This document shows positions 34,025 through 47,374 of a stretch of DNA of 64,000 bases, in pieces (within the stretch, counting starts at the first letter, position 1; every line of letters begins with the position of its first letter). The stretch covers positions 13,755,506 to 13,819,505 of the forward strand of contig NC_092122.1 in assembly GCF_045679555.1 (NCBI RefSeq). The letters are read 5' to 3'. The notes beneath the pieces are model-generated. The model was not told the DNA's origin. It did not search any database and worked only from the letters and a program-made list of their open reading frames with translations. Source of the DNA: Salvelinus alpinus (taxonomy: Eukaryota > Chordata > Actinopteri > Salmoniformes > Salmonidae). A program made the translations under genes and the position numbers.

Positions 34025-37000
34025 ACATTTACATTACATTTAAGTCATTTAGCAGACGCTCTTATCCAGAGCGACTTACAAATTGGTGCATTCACCTTAT
34101 GATATCCAGTGGAACAACCACTTTACAATAGTGCATCTAACTCTTTTAAGGGGGGGGGTTAGAAGGATTACTTTATCCTATCCTAGGTATTCCTTAAAGA
34201 GGTGGGGTTTCAGGTGTCTCCGGAAGGTGGTGATTGACTCCGCTGACCTGGCGTCGTGAGGGAGTTTGTTCCACCATTGGGGTGCCAGAGCAGCGAACAG
34301 TTTTGACTGGGCTGAGCGGGAACTGTACTTCCTCAGAGGTAGGGAGGCGAGCAGGCCAGAGGTGGATGAACGCAGTGCCCTTGTTTGGGTGTAGGGCCTG
34401 ATCAGAGCCTGAAGGTACGGAGGTGCCGTTCCCCTCACAGCTCCGTAGGCAAGCACCATGGTCTTGTAGCGGATGCGAGCTTCAACTGGAAGCCAGTGGA
34501 GAGAGCGGAGGAGCGGGGTGACGTGAGAGAACTTGGGAAAGTTGAACACCAGACGGGCTGCGGCGTTCTGGATGAGTTGTAGGGGTTTAATGGCACAGGC
34601 AGGGAGCCCAGCCAACAGCGAGTTGCAGTAATCCAGACGGGAGATGACAAGTGCCTGGATTAGGACCTGCGCCGCTTCCTGCGTGAGGCAGGGTCGTACT
34701 CTGCGAATGTTGTAGAGCATGAACCTACAGGAACGGGTCACCGCCTTGATGTTAGTTGAGAACGACAGGGTGTTGTCCAGGATCACGCCAAGGTTCTTAG
34801 CACTCTGGGAGGAGGACACAATGGAGTTGTCAACCGTGATGGCGAGATCATGGAACGGGCAGTCCTTCTCCGGGAGGAAGAGCAGCTCCGTCTTGCCGAG
34901 GTTCAGCTTGAGGTGGTGATCCGTCATCCACACTGATATGTCTGCCAGACATGCAGAGATGCGATTCACCACCTGGTTATCAGAGGGGGGAAAGGAGAAG
35001 ATTAATTGTGTGTCGTCTGCATAGCAATGATAGGAGAGACCATGTGAGGATATGACAGAGCCAAGTGACTTGGTGTATAGCGAGAATAGGAGAGGGCCTA
35101 GAACAGAGCCCTGGGGGACACCAGTGGTGAGAGCACGTGGTGCGGAGACAGATTCTCGCCACGCCACCTGGTAGGAGCGACCTGTCAGGTAGGACGCAAT
35201 CCAAGCGTGGGCCGCGCCGGAGATGCCCAGCTCGGAGAGGGTGGAGAGGAGGATCTGATGGTTCACAGTATCAAAGGCAGCCGATAGGTCTAGAAGGATG
35301 AGAGCAGAGGAGAGAGAGTTAGCTTTAGCAGTGCGGAGCGCCTCCGTGACACAGAGAAGAGCAGTCTCAGTTGAATGACTAGTCTTGAAACCTGACTGAT
35401 TTGGATCAAGAAGGTCATTCTGAGAGAGATAGCAGGAGAGCTGGCCAAGGACGGCACGTTCAAGAGTTTTGGAGAGAAAAGAAAGAAGGGATACTGGTCT
35501 GTAGTTGTTGACATCGGAGGGATCGAGTGTAGGTTTTTTCAGAAGGGGTGCAACTCTCGCTCTCTTGAAGACGGAAGGGACGTAGCCAGCGGTCAAGGAT
35601 GAGTTGATGAGCGAGGTGAGGTAAGGGAGAAGGTCTCCGGAAATGGTCTGGAGAAGAGAGGAGGGGATAGGGTCAAGCGGGCAGGTTGTTGGGCGGCCGG
35701 CCGTCACAAGACGCGAGATTTCATCTGGAGAGAGAGGGGAGAAAGAGGTCAAAGCACAGGGTAGGGCAGTGTGAGCAGAACCAGCGGTGTCGTTTGACTT
35801 AGCAAACGAGGATCGGATGTCGTCGACCTTCTTTTCAAAATGGTTGACGAAGTCATCAGCAGAGAGGGAGGAGGGGGGAGGAGGGGGAGGAGGATTCAGG
35901 AGGGAGGAGAAGGTGGCAAAGAGCTTCCTAGGGTTAGAGGCAGATGCTTGGAATTTAGAGTGGTAGAAATTGGCTTTAGCAGCAGAGACAGAAGAGGAGA
36001 ATGTAGAGAGGAGGGAGTGAAATGATGCCAGGCCTGCAGGGAGGCGAGTTTTGACCATTTCCGCTCGGCTGCCCGGAGCCCTGTTCTGTGAGCTCGCAAT
36101 GAGTCGTCGAGCCACGGAGCAGGAGGGGAGGACCGAGCCGGCCTGGAGGATAGGGGACATAGAGAGTCAAAGGATGCAGAAAGGGAGGAGAGGAGGGTTG
36201 AGGAGGCAGAATCAGGAGATAGGTTGGAGAAGGTTTGAGCAGAGGGAAGAGATGATAGGATGGAAGAGGAGAGAGTAGCGGGGGAGAGAGAGCGAAGGTT
36301 GGGACGGCGCGATACCATCCGAGTAGGGGCAGTGTGGGAAGTGTTGGATGAGAGCGAGAGGGGAAAGGATACAAGGTAGTGGTCGGAGACTTGGAGGGGA
36401 GTTGCAATGAGATTAGTGGAAGAACAGCATCTAGTAAAGATGAGGTCAAGCGTATTGCCTGCCTTGTGAGTAGGGGGGGAAGGTGAGAGGGTGAGGTCAA
36501 AAGAGGAGAGGAGTGGAAAGAAGGAGGCAGAGAGGAATGAGTCAAAGGTAGACGTGGGGAGGTTAAAGTCACCCAGAACTGTGAGAGGTGAGCCATCCTC
36601 AGGAAAGGAACTTATCAGGGCGTCAAGCTCATTGATGAACTCTCCAAGGGAACCTGGAGGGCGATAAATGATAAGGATGTTAAGCTTGAAAGGGCTGGTA
36701 ACTGTGACAGCATGGAATTCAAAGGAGGCGATAGACAGATGGGTCAGGGGAGAAAGAGAGAATGTCCACTTGGGAGAGATGAGGATCCCAGTGCCACCAC
36801 CCCGCTGACCAGAAGCTCTCGGGGTGTGCGAGAACACGTGGGCAGACGAGGAGAGAGCAGTAGGAGTAGCAGTGTTATCAGTGGTAATCCATGTTTCCGT
36901 CAGTGCCAAGAAGTCGAGGGACTGGAGGGAAGCATAGGCTGAGATGAACTCTGCCTTGTTGGCCGCAGATCGGCAGTTCCAGAGGCTGCCTGAGACCTGG

Positions 37001-37350
37001 AACTCCACGTGGGTCGTGCGCGCTGGGACCACCAGGTTAGAGTAGCAGCGGCCACGCGGTGTGAAGCGTTTGTATGGTCTGTGCAGAGAGGAGAGAACAG
37101 GGATAGACAGACACATAGTTGACAGGCTACAGAAGAGGCTACGCTAATGCAAAGGAGATTGGAATGACAAGTGGATTACACGTCTCGAATGTTCAGAAAG
37201 TTAAGCTTACGTTGCAAAAAATCTTATTGACTAAAATGATATAGTACTGCTGGCTGGTGAAATAGGCTAGCTAGCAGTGGCTGCGTTGTTGACTTTGTTT
37301 GAAAGTGTAGCTGGCTAGGTAACCTCTAACTGGCTAGGTAACCTCGACAA
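34025..37350 (-). mobile_element. L2-type LINE, about 3.3 kb, nearly complete
   Basis: Minus strand. The 3' end carries the tail typical of fish L2 (TTTAAGTCATTTAGCAGACG and GAGCGACTTACAA on the + strand at about 34040-34082), ending in a short ACATTT repeat. The coding part runs 37116-34178, and a 5' UTR reaches about 37350. The same 3' tail recurs as an isolated piece at about 47105-47173. Confidence 0.88.
34178..37116 (-). pseudogene. L2-type LINE ORF2: endonuclease and reverse transcriptase, one frameshift
   Basis: 37116-35896 encodes the endonuclease (ALTETWITTDN, VLGDFNLPTS, VSDHYLVSFPL). 36160-34178 encodes the reverse transcriptase (LDPIPSSLLQ, LDLSAAFDTVNH, GVPQGSVLGPLLF, YADDTQLIF) and the C-terminus ending PHLFKEYLG. 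The frames change near 36,045: both frames match the expected protein only on their own side of that point (ERKWSK before, RLPAG after). No other break was seen in either half, so a single small indel separates the copy from an intact ORF. Confidence 0.85.
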
Positions 37351-37494
37351 TTACTCTAGACTACAGTTCAGTGCAATCCTTATTATCTCTCTGCCTCAAA
37401 TCAATGAATGAGTTTCCATCCATATTGCCTTCTTGGCTTTTGGTTCACTGCCATTTCCACTTCCAATATGTAGGCCTATATGCCTATGTACATA

Positions 37495-39129
37495 CAGTTG
37501 AAGTCAGAAGTTTACATACACTTAGGTTGGAGTCATTAAAACTTGTTTTTCAACCACTCCACAAATTTCTTGTTAACAAACAATAGTTTTGGAAAGTCGG
37601 TTAGGACATCTACTTTGTGCATGAAACAAGTAATTTTTCCAACAATTGTTAACAGACAGAATATTTCACTTATAATTCACTGTATCACAATTCCAGTGGG
37701 TCAGAAGTTTACATACACTAAGTTGACTGTGCCTTTAAACAGCTTGGAAAATTCCAGAAATGATGTCATGGCTTTAGAAGTTCTGATAGGCTAATTGACA
37801 TCATTTGAGTCAATTGGAGGTGTACCTGTGGATGTATTTCAAGGCCTACCTTCAAACTCAGTGCCTCTTTGCTTGACATCATGGGAAAATCAAAAGAAAT
37901 CAGCCAAGACCTCAGGAAAAAAATGTAGACCTCCACAAGTCTGGTTCATCCTTGGGAGCAATTTCCAAACTCCTGAAGGTATCACGTTCATCTGTACAAA
38001 CAATAGTACGCAAGTATAAACACAATGGGACCAAGCAGCCGTCATTCCGCTCAAGAAGGAGACATGTTCTGTCTCCTAGAGATGAACGTACTGTGGTACG
38101 AAAAGTGCAAATCAATCCCAGAACAACAGCAAAGGACCTTGTGAAGTTGCTGGAGGAAACAGGTACAAAAGTATCTATATCCACATAAAACAAGTCCTAT
38201 ATCGACATAACCTGAAAGGCCGCTCAGCAAGGAAGAAACCACTGCTCCAAAACCGGCATAAAAAAGCCAGACTACGGTTTGCAACTGCACAATGGGGACA
38301 AAGATTGTAATTTTTTGAGAAATGTCCTCTGGTCTGATGAAACAAAAATAGAACTGTTTGGCCATAATGACCATCATTATGTTTGGAGAAAAAAGAGCGA
38401 GGCTTGCAAGCCGAAGAACACCATCCCAACCCTGAAGCATGGGGGTGGCAGCATCATGTTGTGGGGGTGCTTTGCTGCAGGAGGGACTGGTGCACTTCAC
38501 AAAATAGATGGCATCACGAGGAAGGGAAATTATGTGGATATATTGAAGCAACATCTCAAGACATCAGTCAGGAAGTTAAAGCTTGGTCGCAAATGGGTCT
38601 TCCAAATGGACAATGACCCCACGCATACTTCCAAAGTTGTGGCAAAATGGCTTAAGGACAACAAAGTCAATGTATTGGAGTGGCCATCACAAACCCTGAC
38701 CTCAATCCTATAGAAAATGTGTGGGCAGTGCTGAAAAAGCGTGTGCAAGCAAGGAGGCACACAAACCTGACTCAGTTACATCAGCTCTGTCAGAAGGAAT
38801 GGGTCAGAATTCACCCAACTTATTGTGGGAAGCTTGTGGAAGGCTACCCGAAACGTTTGACCCAAGTTAAACAATTTAAAGGCAATGCTACCAAGTACTA
38901 ATTGAGTGTATGTAAACTTCTGACTCACTGGGAATGTGATGAAATAAATAAAAGCTGAAACAAATCATTTTCTCTACTATTATTCTGACATTTCACATTC
39001 TTAAAATAAAGTGGTGTTCCTAACTGACCTAAGACAGGGAATTTTTACTAGGATTAAATGTCAGGAATTGTGAAAAACTGAGTTTAAATGTATTTGGCTA
39101 AGGTGTATGAAAACTTCCGACATCAACTG
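37495..39129 (+). mobile_element. Sleeping Beauty-class salmonid Tc1 transposon, 1635 bp, inactive
   Basis: TA-flanked (37493-37494, 39130-39131). It has the IR/DR architecture of this class: an outer repeat (CAGTTGAAGTCAGAAGTTTA) and an inner repeat (GTCAGAAGTTTACATACACT at about 37700), each mirrored at the right end (about 38905-38930 and 39100-39129). The transposase gene between them is broken. Confidence 0.95.
37881..38901 (+). pseudogene. Tc1 transposase pseudogene
   Basis: Start [15 protein letters not shown] at 37881 runs into a TAG after a run of A (37917-37929). Later pieces: 37952-38188 (KVSRSSVQTIVRKYK, the DNA-binding half), 38279-38713 ([10 protein letters not shown] with the first Asp, QMDNDPTHT with the second) and 38680-38901 (DLNPIENVW with the Glu, C-terminus QFKGNATKY). 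A stop after KVSIST and at least two frameshifts separate the pieces. The three catalytic residues are all still present, but not in one frame. Confidence 0.92.
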
Positions 39130-39131
39130 TA

Positions 39132-39603
39132 TGTGTGTGTTTGCTTACTGATCAGGTATGTTATAGCTGGTTTACCTTGTGAAGGCGATGTGGGGGTCTG
39201 ACAGGTGGGAGACTGCATATGAATAAGCTGAGGATGAAATGTCCTGTTCTGTTTATGGACAGTAAAATAACAATAACCTCCTGGGGCTGGGTCACGTGAC
39301 ACAGCTACTGGACTCATCTGCTAGCCAGCAGTACAGTGGGCTGCCAACTGTGTCTTTAAAAATGGATGACACAACAAAATAGATTTTCTTATTGAATTAT
39401 TTATGGGGACCTTTATCCTTGGAGACAATGGTGGGGTATCCACTACCTCTTCCAACGGGTGACATGCTTAGGCCAAGGCTACCTGACTCTATTTTTATCA
39501 GCTGTCTTACCAAGCCGATCTCCGTAGCACACATGCATGCAGTGAAGCACCTGCATGGGGCGCTGCTGAGGCTTCTGTGGAAAGATGTGCAGTCTTGTTA
39601 TTT
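39132..39603 (+). other. Intronic sequence, no feature seen
   Basis: Between the Tc1 element and a LINE fragment; no gene or repeat recognised. Confidence 0.45.
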
Positions 39604-40310
39604 CATTTTTTTTTACATGGCGGAACACAAGTATATATAAATAATATACAAAGGACATTTGGGCTAGGGAGCGTATGTCCCCGACATACATACACTTATA
39701 ATTCTAACAGCTCTTTTGTTAGTAGAGTATTTAATTGTCTTAAAATACAGTTCAATTTTTTTTTTTAAGATATGAAAATTTGGTGTTTCGTTTGTAAATG
39801 TACATTTGTGACTATAAAATTTGGCCAAAAGAATGGTGAAATGAATTACATAAAAATGTTCAACTTATTTCTATCGTAGGTAAAGAATCCAAGCAGTACA
39901 TCTCTCCACAATAGTGTAAAATCTTCAGAAATGTGTTCAATTATAAATCTACTGATGTCTTGCCACAGATTCCTTACATGAATACAATGCCAAAAAAGAT
40001 GTAACACTGTTTCTGGGTGGTCATTACAAAAGGTAAAATTTGAGTTTATGTTTTTCTTAAACTTCTTCATATAGTGGTTAGCAGGATAATATTTAGGGAT
40101 AATTGTCCTTAATTTTGTTAACAAGTAGATATGTGTGTGGCAACATCCAACCTTTTCCCCCACAGATATTATCAATAAAACCGTTCCAATAAGGCATGAC
40201 ATAATACAACATCCTGCTGAAACAAGGTTCGTATCGCTCTGTTGTTGAATGGACCAAAAGATACACAAATCTCAGGTCAACAGGTCAACAGGGTCAATGG
40301 AAGGTAGGCT
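39604..40310 (-). mobile_element. 5'-truncated L1/Tx1-like LINE, C-terminal part
   Basis: Minus-strand open frame 40268-39846 ends in a zinc-binding C-terminal region (FTFCNDHPETVLHLFWHC, then RNLWQDISRFI). The element ends with a T-run on the + strand (about 39604-39614), which is the poly(A) tail. Right border approximate. Confidence 0.75.
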
Positions 40311-40984
40311 CTGAGGGTCAGGTCTTGACGCGTTCCTGAATTATAAAGAAACACCTGAGGGAATGGCATCTAAAACAATTGCAAAATCTTTAGGTGTTAC
40401 AGGGATCGTGCAAAGTGATAAGAATTCCTTATAACTAAGCAAAAACCCTCTGCATTTACAAGTTGGCTCACCAATAGGATATTACTTCGGAACCAATATT
40501 CTAGGACACAGATGTGCCAGTCAAAGACAGGTGCGGCACGCTGATGATATCAGTTATCAGGGAGGTCATGAGGCGCGGCCACTGTCCTGGATTGTGCTAA
40601 ATGGACATTTCGCACTCGGTGGAAAATGACCCTGAACTTCATCGTATCTAGTGCTGTATTCATTCGACTTGCCATTAGTAAAATGTTAAGTCGTCCCATG
40701 GGCAGCAACATGTGTATGGGAAGACTGACATTTGATGCCTTCTCTCCATTTCTAGGCTACTTACTATATATTCATATTTCTAATCGTGGATGGTTGTTCA
40801 TTTCAACATAGGCAACACACTCTCACCTAAATCAACTATGGCTACAGTTTAAAAAATGTATTTTAGATAAATGATTGTGAGGTTAATTCATAGTAATAAC
40901 GGGTTAATTACATGGGCAAGTCATAATTGTTTCGGTTAAATATATCAAGTAATTTACCCCCCCTCCCCTCTGGAGTAATGGGAG
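40311..40984 (+). other. Upstream region of canonical tmcc3 exon 1
   Basis: No gene or repeat recognised. AT-rich, becoming GC-balanced towards the exon. Confidence 0.45.
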
Positions 40985-41183
40985 GAGTCTATTGGTTTCG
41001 CACTCTGTCCTGTGCTTCAGAAGCAGATTACCGCGGAAGACACTGATCACCCAACAACCGTAGTGAGTGACAGTAGTGAGTGACAGCTCTCGGACGGGGA
41101 CAACGTGAGCACGATGGAGAGTTTGTAACTCTGCTTTTGTAGGGGAACGTCAAGTCCACATTCACGGACCAAATTACGGGACT
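40985..41183 (+). promoter_or_regulatory. tmcc3: tmcc3 promoter-proximal region and 5' UTR with a short uORF
   Basis: An inverted CCAAT box (CTATTGGTTT, 40989-40998) is followed by a direct repeat of GTAGTGAGTGACA (about 41059-41085). A four-codon upstream ORF (ATGGAGAGTTTGTAA, 41114-41128) precedes the main ATG at 41184. No TATA box seen. The transcription start was not determined. Confidence 0.45.
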
Positions 41184-41255
41184 ATGCCCAGTGCCGATAC
41201 CGCTGTGGATAAAAGTTTTTCAGAAGTAGAGAGATATAACATCTGCGGCGAAATG
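41184..41255 (+). CDS. tmcc3: TMCC3 canonical first coding exon
   Basis: TMCC3 is a two-pass ER membrane protein with coiled coils. ATG at 41184 opens 24 codons that end at donor ATG|GTAAAT (41256), phase 0. The start MPSADTAVDKSFSEVE resembles the vertebrate TMCC3 N-terminus (remembered as beginning MPGSDTAL), and TMCC3 is the expected neighbour of NDUFA12 on the same strand. The conserved domains (coiled coil, two C-terminal membrane segments) are in later exons, none of which I could find before 64000. So everything downstream here is probably first intron. Confidence 0.75.
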
Positions 41256-42949
<1,694 letters not shown>

Positions 42950-43004
42950 TGTACAGCTAACCTTGTGGGGACATACAATTCAGCCCCATTCAAAATCCTA
43001 TTTT

Positions 43005-43215
43005 CCCTAACCCCTAACCCTAAACCTAACCCTAATCCTAACCCGTACTCTTACCCTAACCCTAACCCTAACCCAAAAACCTAAACTTTATCCTAACCCT
43101 AAACCTAACCCTAGCTCCTAACCCTAACCCTACAACTAACCCTAACTCCTAACCTTAATATTTAACTTAATTCTAACCCTAACACTAATTCTAACCTTAA
43201 CCCTAAACCCCCTAG
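43005..43215. repeat. Degenerate telomere-like (CCCTAA)n array
   Basis: About 210 bp of CCCTAA and variants (CCTAAA, ACCCTAAT, CTAACTCC). Flanked by a pair of related sequences (CCTTGTGGGGACATACA before, CCTTGTGGGGACTAACA after) and by two CA arrays. The arrangement looks like a known vertebrate repeat unit rather than a recent telomere insertion. Confidence 0.85.
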
Positions 43216-43280
43216 AAATAGCATTTGACCTTGTGGGGACTAACAAAATGTCCCCAGTTGGTCAATTTTTACTTTGTTTA

Positions 43281-43317
43281 CTATTCTTGTAGGGACTTCT
43301 GGTCCCCACAAGAATAG
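43281..43317. other. Short hairpin beside the telomere-like repeat
   Basis: CTATTCTTGTAGGGAC and GTCCCCACAAGAATAG are inverted repeats with one mismatch and a five-base loop. Confidence 0.8.
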
Positions 43318-43327
43318 TTAAACACGT

Positions 43328-44449
<1,122 letters not shown>

Positions 44450-45939
44450 CTTGGTCTTCAGTAATTATGAAATATCAAGCTAGTCGGATTGACTACTTTC
44501 TGGTATTATTTTCTATGGTGCCAAAAGTGAAAAAAGTATGGTTTGAGGATATATTGGAGATAACAGACAGTCATTAGAAATAATTGAAAACTATCAGCAT
44601 GCAAGGAAACCAGGCATAATCTTTATAGCAGATTTTGAGAAAGCCTTCAATGAAAGTACGGCTTGAATTTATTTATAAGTGCCTGGATTATTTCCATTTT
44701 AGAGAATCTCTTGTAAAATGTTTAAAAGCCATGTATAAATAATGGTTATTTCTCTGAGAATGTTGAATTGTTAAGAGGTGTAAAACAGGGTTGCCCTCTT
44801 TCACCATACCTGTGTGCTATGGCAATTGAATTGTTAATTATAAAAATCAGATCCAATGATAAAATTAAGGGGTTAAAAATGTGTGGATTAGAAACAAATG
44901 TATGCCGATGATTCAAGTTTTTTTCTTGATTCCACAGTCTTCAACCCTGAACAGTCTTATTGAGGACCTGGATAATGTCTCCAGTTCATCTGGATTAAAA
45001 CCCAACTATGATAAATGTACTATATTACGGATTGGGTCTCTAAAAGTCACAAACTTTAAATTGCTATGTGGTCTCCCAATTACATGGGTTGATGGTGCTG
45101 TTGATGTGCTTGGTGTATACTTTACAGGAAAGTTGAATGATCTTGCAACTGTCAATTTTGATAGAAAACAGATAGGACCTTGAAACTTAGATAGGATCTT
45201 GAAACCATGGGAAAGGGAAACACCTGTCAGTCTATGGGAAAATTACACTGATTAATTCTCTAGTGACATCACAGTTGACATATCTATTCATGGCTCTGCA
45301 GACTCCAGGAGAATGCTTTTTCAAGTTATGTGAGGAAAAAATCTTTTATTTAATTTAGAATGGAAAACAAGTTGAAGTTAAACGGGTATATTTATATAAT
45401 GAATATGAGTTTGGATGGCTAAACTGATTAAATATCAAGGCATTAAACCTCTCTCTTAAAGATTCTATTATACGGAAACAATATCTAAATCCAAACTGGT
45501 TTTACAGTAGGCTACTAAGAGACACATCCAATGTTTTAAAGGGGGCTCTGTGCTGTTATACAGATTAAAACTCAATTTCCGGTGAATTTACAATGGAACA
45601 CTGTTTAAAGTATCTTTATTTTTAAATGAAGCTATACAGAGTTGGCTACAATTCTAATTTTATCCTCCAGAAGAGGCAGAATCTATATTACAGAAAATAA
45701 TATGGCTAAACTCCAAAGTACTGATTGAGGATGAACCAATTTTCTTGGAGACAATGTTTAAGAATGGTACCCTGTTTATGAATGAAATTGTAAACAACGA
45801 CAGTAGAATTATGTCATACAACAAATGAATCCAGGTGTATGGAGATGTATGCTCAATACAAAATTATAACCAACTCATCGCAGCTCTGCCACAAAAAATG
45901 GAAGAGGAAATTACTTAAAAGAGAAAGGAATGATTTATA

Positions 45940-46423
45940 CTGAACAAAAATATAAATGCAACATGCAACAATTTCAACTATTTTACTGACTTACAGTTCA
46001 TATAAGGACATAAGTCAATTTAAATAAACGAATTAGGCCCTAATTTATGGATTTTACATGACTGGGCAGGGGTGCAGCCATGGGTGGGCCTGGAAAGGCA
46101 TAGGCCCATCCACTTGGGTGCCAGGCCCACCCACTGGGTAGCCAGGCCCAGCCAATCAGAATTCGTTTAACATTCAATTCTCTGGCAAAAGCTCTGATGG
46201 ACATTCCTATAGTCAGCATGCCAATTGCATTCTCCCTCAACTTGAGACATCTGTGGCTTTGTGTTGTGGAGAAATGCTCACTAGCAGGGATGTAATCAAA
46301 TTTGTGCACAACATTTGAGAGAAATTAGCTTTTTGTGTGTATGGCCATTTTCTGGGATCTTTAACTTCTACTCATGAAACATGGGACCAACACTTTACAT
46401 GTTGCGTTTATATTTTTGTTCAG
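45940..46423 (-). mobile_element. Non-autonomous Tc1/mariner-type element (484 bp)
   Basis: TA-flanked. Terminal inverted repeats CTGAACAAAAATATAAATGC (left) and GCGTTTATATTTTTGTTCAG (right). On the minus strand a short frame reads NAIGMLTIGMSIRAFARELN, the helix-turn-helix start of a transposase, so this is an internal deletion derivative of an autonomous element. Confidence 0.88.
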
Positions 46424-46695
46424 TATAATTTGTCTGCCACTAATAAAAAAATCATAAATGGCTTAAAAATAGTATTATAAATTGTGAAATGTATCAGTTT
46501 CACGGTCAAGAGGGTTGACAACTATGCCGCATAAAATTCAAGATAGTTGGGAACAGATTTCCTATGCCCCAATACCATGGCATCGGGATTATGAGCTGAT
46601 ATACAGTACAAAACAACAATTGATGCATTCATTTGTTCTTTTCAATTTAAGCTATTATATTTAATTCTCGCTACAAACAGAATGCTCAGTATATG

Positions 46696-47045
46696 TGTCA
46701 TGCCCTGACCGTAGAGATCTTTTTATTTTCTATGTTTGGTTGGTCAGGGTGTGACTCGGATGGGAAACTCTATGTTCTGTGTTTCTATGTTTTGGACGGG
46801 TATGGTTCTCAATCAGGGACAGCTGTCTATCGTTGTCTCTGATTGGGAATCATACTTAGGCAGCCTTTTTTCCTTTTGTATTTTGAGGGTAGTTGTCTTT
46901 GTTAGTGGCCTGTATAGCCCTAGTAAGCTTCACGTTCGTTTCTGTTGTTTCTTGTTTTGTTGGCGACATTTATAATAAAAAAAAATGTACGCTCACAACG
47001 CTGCACCTTGGTCCGGTCATTTCCACGATGACGGCGATCGTGACA
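46696..47045 (+). mobile_element. Solo LTR of an LTR retrotransposon, with 5-bp target duplication
   Basis: Begins TGTCATGCCCTGACC and ends GATCGTGACA, with TG...CA type ends. Flanked on both sides by ATATG (46691-46695 and 47046-47050). An AATAAAAA signal lies at about 46973. No internal retroelement sequence remains, so the provirus-like element was lost by recombination between its LTRs. The same LTR type is common in salmonids as I remember it; gypsy or other superfamily not decided. Confidence 0.92.
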
Positions 47046-47104
47046 ATATGGGTTATTCAACAGTCAGACCGGTGCAGACTCTGCCATGCGGAAAGAGAAT
47101 TAGT

Positions 47105-47173
47105 AGAGCATTTACATTTACATTTACATTTAAGTCATTTAGCAGACGCTCTTATCCAGAGCGACTTACAAAT
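47105..47173 (-). mobile_element. Isolated L2-type LINE 3' tail
   Basis: ATTTACATTTACATTTAAGT, then TTAGCAGACGCTCTTATCCA and GAGCGACTTACAAATT match the 3' end of the L2 element at 34025. Only about 70 bp: a very short truncated insertion or a SINE remnant sharing this tail. Confidence 0.8.
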
Positions 47174-47374
47174 TTCTCTTGGTGCTGTCCATCGCTGGCT
47201 TGTTTTTGGAGTCGGGTCCAGGAATGGTTGTTATGCCATAATGTCAGGGTGCTGCTGGACCTGCAAACTGTATTTCTGGGGGATTTGAAGGACCACAGTC
47301 AGTCAAAAGGAAATATAATTGTGCTCCTGGGTAAAATGTAAATTTTTGGGGCAATTTCAGCAGAAATGTTGCTG

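Noticed and set aside
37912-38554. Minus-strand frames of 93 and 167 codons
   Set aside because: Antisense shadows of the Tc1 transposase pseudogene.
43005-43215. True telomere or chromosome end
   Set aside because: Short, strongly diverged and embedded between other repeats in the middle of the window.
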